Part shown: piece after piece, positions 61,609 through 64,000 of the stretch
How the letters are laid out: every line of letters starts with the position of its first letter
Numbering within the stretch: position 1 is the stretch's first letter
Origin: an uncultured Pseudomonadota bacterium
Lineage (GTDB): Bacteria; Pseudomonadota; Gammaproteobacteria; Steroidobacterales; Woeseiaceae
Length of the DNA: 64,000 bases
Assembly (NCBI GenBank): GCA_913055625.1
Contig: CAJXJW010000002.1
Span: 372,001-436,000 of the forward strand
Direction of reading: 5' to 3'
The notes under the pieces: generated by a model
The model's database searches: none
What the model was told of the DNA's origin: nothing
Seen by the model: only the letters and a program-made list of their open reading frames with translations
Made by a program: the position numbers and the translations under genes

Positions 61609-62151
61609 TCATTGGGCCGCCGTTCTCTTCAGATCGGGCGCGGCGGTGAGCGTGTCCCGGTTGGCCTCGATGTAACGCTTCGACGCCTCCGTGATGGCGC
61701 GGCCGAAACCGCAGACGAAACGCATGCCGTCGGTCCATTCGCCATTGCACTCGTCGAATTCGTCGAACATCGCGAGGTAGCGCGACAGCTCCGTGACGCG
61801 GTGATCGAGGATCGCCGCGATCTGTTCGGCCGACATCAGGTGCGCGAAGCACATCGCGGCCAGGAACTCCGAACGAACGCGGTGGGTGAGGTTCGTTTCG
61901 CTGAGTGCGCCGCGCAGGTGTGCGAGCCCGTCGTCGGTGATCCGGTAGACCTTGCGGTCCGGCCGACCGTCCTGGGCCTCCTCGCGGCAGTCGACCAGGC
62001 CGTCCGCGTGCAGCGACGAGAGTGCCGGGTAAATCGATCCGTAGCCCGCGGCAAAGAAATGCGCGAACGTCGATTCGAACTGCTTCTTCAGGTCATAGCC
62101 GGACGCCTCGCCATCCGAGAGCATTCCGAGGCACACCGTTTTCACGTCCAT
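61609..62151 (-). CDS. PadR-family transcriptional regulator
   Basis: The 180-residue protein has the PadR winged helix at its N-terminus (CLGMLSDGEASGYDLKKQFE; AAGYGSIYPALSSLHADGLVD; RPDRKVYRITDDG) and the C-terminal helical dimerisation domain of the longer (Vir_act_alpha_C-like) subgroup. PadR proteins usually repress neighbouring detoxification or efflux genes and release DNA on binding a phenolic or other ligand. It is the first gene of the operon with MFP and RND pump. GGGAAGA precedes the ATG. The inverted repeat at 62180-62214 is a candidate operator. Confidence 0.92.
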   Translation of the reverse strand: MDVKTVCLGMLSDGEASGYDLKKQFESTFAHFFAAGYGSIYPALSSLHADGLVDCREEAQDGRPDRKVYRITDDGLAHLRGALSETNLTHRVRSEFLAAMCFAHLMSAEQIAAILDHRVTELSRYLAMFDEFDECNGEWTDGMRFVCGFGRAITEASKRYIEANRDTLTAAPDLKRTAAQ

Positions 62152-62179
62152 CGAGCCGTCTTCCCGCGGCCAGGCCGCA

Positions 62180-62214
62180 TATATCGGGGCGATGCATTAT
62201 ATCCATCCGATATA
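62180..62214. promoter_or_regulatory. inverted repeat flanking the -10 box of the padR operon
   Basis: Perfect 8-bp arms TATATCGG (62180-62187) and CCGATATA (62207-62214) lie 19 bp apart. Between them, on the minus strand, is a consensus TATAAT (62201-62196). No good -35 box is visible. The arrangement fits autoregulation by the PadR protein. Site assignment is inference. Confidence 0.6.
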
Positions 62215-62304
62215 GTAATTCCATTTCCAAAACGTTAAGTTTTGTATCCGCGCGTAAGTCGTGCAAAATCAGTATCTTATTGGCTGGGATCGCGGCGGGG
62301 CAGC

Positions 62305-63849
62305 ATGTTGACGAGGGGGTACGGGCTCGGCGCGGTTCTGCTTGCGCTCTCCCTCGCGCCGCCGGCCGGGGCGACCCCGGGCCGCTTCGAGGCCTGGCTC
62401 GACGCCTTCGATTTCAACGACTACGCGCTGTCGATGAACGTCTACGCGTCGCCGTCCGTGTACGACGGGGGCGACGCCACGACGGTGCTCTATCCGTTGC
62501 TGTCGTCCTTCGAGCACGCGACCACGACGGACCACCCGCTGTTCGTCCGCGAGGGTTACGTCGGCCTGCGGGCCGTCGCGAACGAGCGCTTCCAGGCCGG
62601 CTTCACGGCCCGGGTCAACGCGGACGGCTACGGTGCGACCGCCGGCGGGGCCCTGGCCGGCATGCAGAGCCGCGGCTGGAGCGTGTCCGCCGGCGCGCTC
62701 GCCGGCGTGGCCGTCGGTCCGCTGCACGCGGACCTGTTCCTGACCACGGACCTCTTCGGTCGCCACAACGGGCAGATCGCGAGCCTGAAGCTCGCGTGGC
62801 CCATGTCCGGCGGCCGGCTGGTCTTCGTGCCGCAGGTCGAGCTCACGCGCTACTCCGGCAACTACGTCGATTATTACTACGGTGTCACGGACGGGGAGGC
62901 GACGCCGGAACGGCCCGCATACTCGCCGGGCGCCGCGACCGTGCCGGAGGTGCGCGTCGACCTGCGCTGGCGCTTCCTGCCGCAATGGTTCCTGCGCATC
63001 GACGCAGGCTACTCCTGGCTGCCCGGAGCGATGGCGAACAGCCCGATCGTCGCCGCCGACCGGGACCACTACGTGGCCGTCGGCGTCGCCTGGGATTCCG
63101 GCGCGTTCGTCCGGCTGCATGATGACGACCGGGTATCGCCGTCGACCTGGGAGATGGGGATCGAGGCGTTCTTCATGCGGGCGAGCTCGACCGTGGTGCT
63201 GTCGGGCAACGACGGCGAAGCATCGGGCAGCCTCGAGCGGGACAGCGGCTTCGACACGCAGGACGTCGGTCTCCCGCTGAGCCTGGAATGGCGCATCGGA
63301 CGCTTTCACACGCTCAACGCCCGTTACTTCGAGCTCTACCGTGACGGCGCCGTCGAGATTGCGGCGGACCGGCAGGTCGGGTCTGTGCCGTTCGCGGCCG
63401 GAGCGCGCCTGCGGACGCGGCTCGCAACGCGGGTGCTGCGGCTCAGCTACGGGTTTGCGGTCTTTCGAGACGCCCAGAAGGAGCTCATCGTGTCAGCCGG
63501 GCTGCACGGAACACGTTTCGACTTCTCGGCGTCCGCGGAATCGGGCGAGGTCGATGCGGCGACCACCGCGATCATGCCGCTCGTCGGCGCGTCGCTGCGG
63601 GCGAACTTCAGCCCCCGGCTCGCAATGCATATCGGCCTGGAACTGTTCGGTCTCGAGTTCGACCGCGCTAAGGGGAGCCTCGTCGATCTCGCCGTGGAAG
63701 GCCGGTACCGCCTGTCGCCCCGTTTCGACGTTGGAGCCGGGTATCGCTACTATCGCCAGTCACTGGACAGCGGCGACGACCGCCTTCGCGGCGATGTGAC
63801 GATTGAGTACCGCGGGCCGCTCGCGACGCTACGCTACCGCTTCCCCTGA
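62305..63849 (+). CDS. MipA/OmpV-type outer-membrane protein with second beta-barrel domain
   Basis: The 514-residue protein starts with a signal peptide (MLTRGYGLGAVLLALSLAPPAGA). The first half matches MipA/OmpV (VYASPSVYDGGDATTVLYPLL, VREGYVGLRA, LHADLFLTTDLFGRHNG, VPEVRVDLRWRFLPQWFLRID; shown in short parts). After about residue 260 a second region with alternating aromatic beta strands (NARYFELYRD, LRLSYGFAVFRD, GYRYYRQSL) ends LRYRFP, a C-terminal aromatic typical of outer-membrane barrels. The usual MipA length is about 250, so this is a double-length or fused barrel. It is divergent from padR and might be co-controlled with the efflux operon. Confidence 0.78.
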   Translation: MLTRGYGLGAVLLALSLAPPAGATPGRFEAWLDAFDFNDYALSMNVYASPSVYDGGDATTVLYPLLSSFEHATTTDHPLFVREGYVGLRAVANERFQAGFTARVNADGYGATAGGALAGMQSRGWSVSAGALAGVAVGPLHADLFLTTDLFGRHNGQIASLKLAWPMSGGRLVFVPQVELTRYSGNYVDYYYGVTDGEATPERPAYSPGAATVPEVRVDLRWRFLPQWFLRIDAGYSWLPGAMANSPIVAADRDHYVAVGVAWDSGAFVRLHDDDRVSPSTWEMGIEAFFMRASSTVVLSGNDGEASGSLERDSGFDTQDVGLPLSLEWRIGRFHTLNARYFELYRDGAVEIAADRQVGSVPFAAGARLRTRLATRVLRLSYGFAVFRDAQKELIVSAGLHGTRFDFSASAESGEVDAATTAIMPLVGASLRANFSPRLAMHIGLELFGLEFDRAKGSLVDLAVEGRYRLSPRFDVGAGYRYYRQSLDSGDDRLRGDVTIEYRGPLATLRYRFP

Positions 63850-63852
63850 CGA

Positions 63853-64000
63853 CTACTGGAAGTACTGCGCCATGAACGGCGTCAGCAGGCGATCCTCGGG
63901 ATCGAGTTGGCGCCGGAGCTTCCGGAACCAGGCGAGGCGGTTGCCGTAGACCTGTTTCGCGTAGTCCGCCCGCAGCGACCGCGTCTGGCTGAAGATCGGC
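63853..64000 (-). CDS. C-terminal end of a probable FAD-linked oxidase/dehydrogenase (partial)
   Basis: The reading frame is open at the right window edge and ends at the stop 63853-63855. The 48 visible residues include YGNRLAWFRKLRRQLDPEDRLL and end in TPFMAQYFQ. This resembles the C-terminus of FAD-linked oxidases of the sugar-lactone or alditol oxidase type (short helix, LDPxxRF, terminal aromatic). It converges on the MipA gene with a 3-nt gap. Too little is visible for more than a tentative class. Confidence 0.5.
   Translation of the reverse strand, partial: PIFSQTRSLRADYAKQVYGNRLAWFRKLRRQLDPEDRLLTPFMAQYFQ

Overview
The window is high-GC (roughly two-thirds G+C), densely coded bacterial chromosome. 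The gene content points to a gammaproteobacterium: a FadE-type acyl-CoA dehydrogenase, proteobacterial GshA, a PspF/PspABC phage-shock cluster behind a sigma-54 promoter, an E. coli-like LexA box, DUF3667, DUF2845 and MipA/OmpV proteins, and RND/MFP efflux operons. A mevalonate-pathway cluster is uncommon in that class. A Woeseiales- or Xanthomonadales-like marine lineage is a guess from gene content only. I saw no rRNA, tRNA, CRISPR, prophage or insertion sequence.

Layout. 0-3.2 kb: isoprenoid genes, namely an HMG-CoA reductase C-terminus fused to mevalonate kinase, IPP isomerase, and a convergent HMG-CoA synthase. 3.3-9.7 kb: DUF3667 membrane protein, fadE, mdh, and an ECF sigma factor with a probable anti-sigma factor. 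9.7-12.3 kb: a small membrane protein with its own terminator, then a YtrA-type GntR regulator with an ABC ATPase and permease. 12.2-15.3 kb: pspF facing pspA-pspB-pspC-pspC' and a small coiled-coil membrane protein. 15.3-23.7 kb: a periplasmic protein, a PAS-GGDEF-EAL protein, a bactofilin, a DUF2845 protein, gshA, two tandem paralogous membrane-anchored unknowns and a ferredoxin-reductase-like flavoprotein. 23.7-33.3 kb: an SLC13 transporter with four RCK_C domains, an alpha/beta hydrolase, a LexA-box-preceded UvrD-like helicase, a class II aldolase, ilvA and dihydroorotase. 33.4-38.1 kb: an operon joining a GltD-like flavin/iron-sulfur protein to a two-subunit 2-oxoacid:ferredoxin oxidoreductase. 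38.2-48.6 kb: a Tat-signal epimerase, DUF2330 and RnfD/NqrB-like proteins, a second ECF pair, a cysteine-desulfurase-like enzyme, a 26-codon gene with an exceptionally strong ribosome binding site, DUF418, TerB-like, EamA and GlyGly-CTERM proteins. 48.5-62.2 kb: two leftward RND efflux operons, one with two pumps and two lipoprotein adaptors, the other led by a PadR regulator. 62.3-64 kb: a MipA-type outer-membrane protein and the end of a probable FAD-dependent oxidase.

How the parts connect. Several sets are envelope-stress or efflux modules with visible control sites. A near-identical 22-bp palindrome overlaps the -10 box both upstream of the small gene/GntR-ABC locus (9745-9766) and upstream of the four-gene RND operon 47 kb away (57118-57139). 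A YtrA-type regulon that includes an efflux pump is therefore a reasonable inference. The PadR operon has an inverted repeat flanking its own -10 box. The psp genes have a clear GG-N10-GC sigma-54 element. The helicase has a consensus-like SOS box. Positions follow the supplied coordinates; functions are by motif recognition, with no database search.
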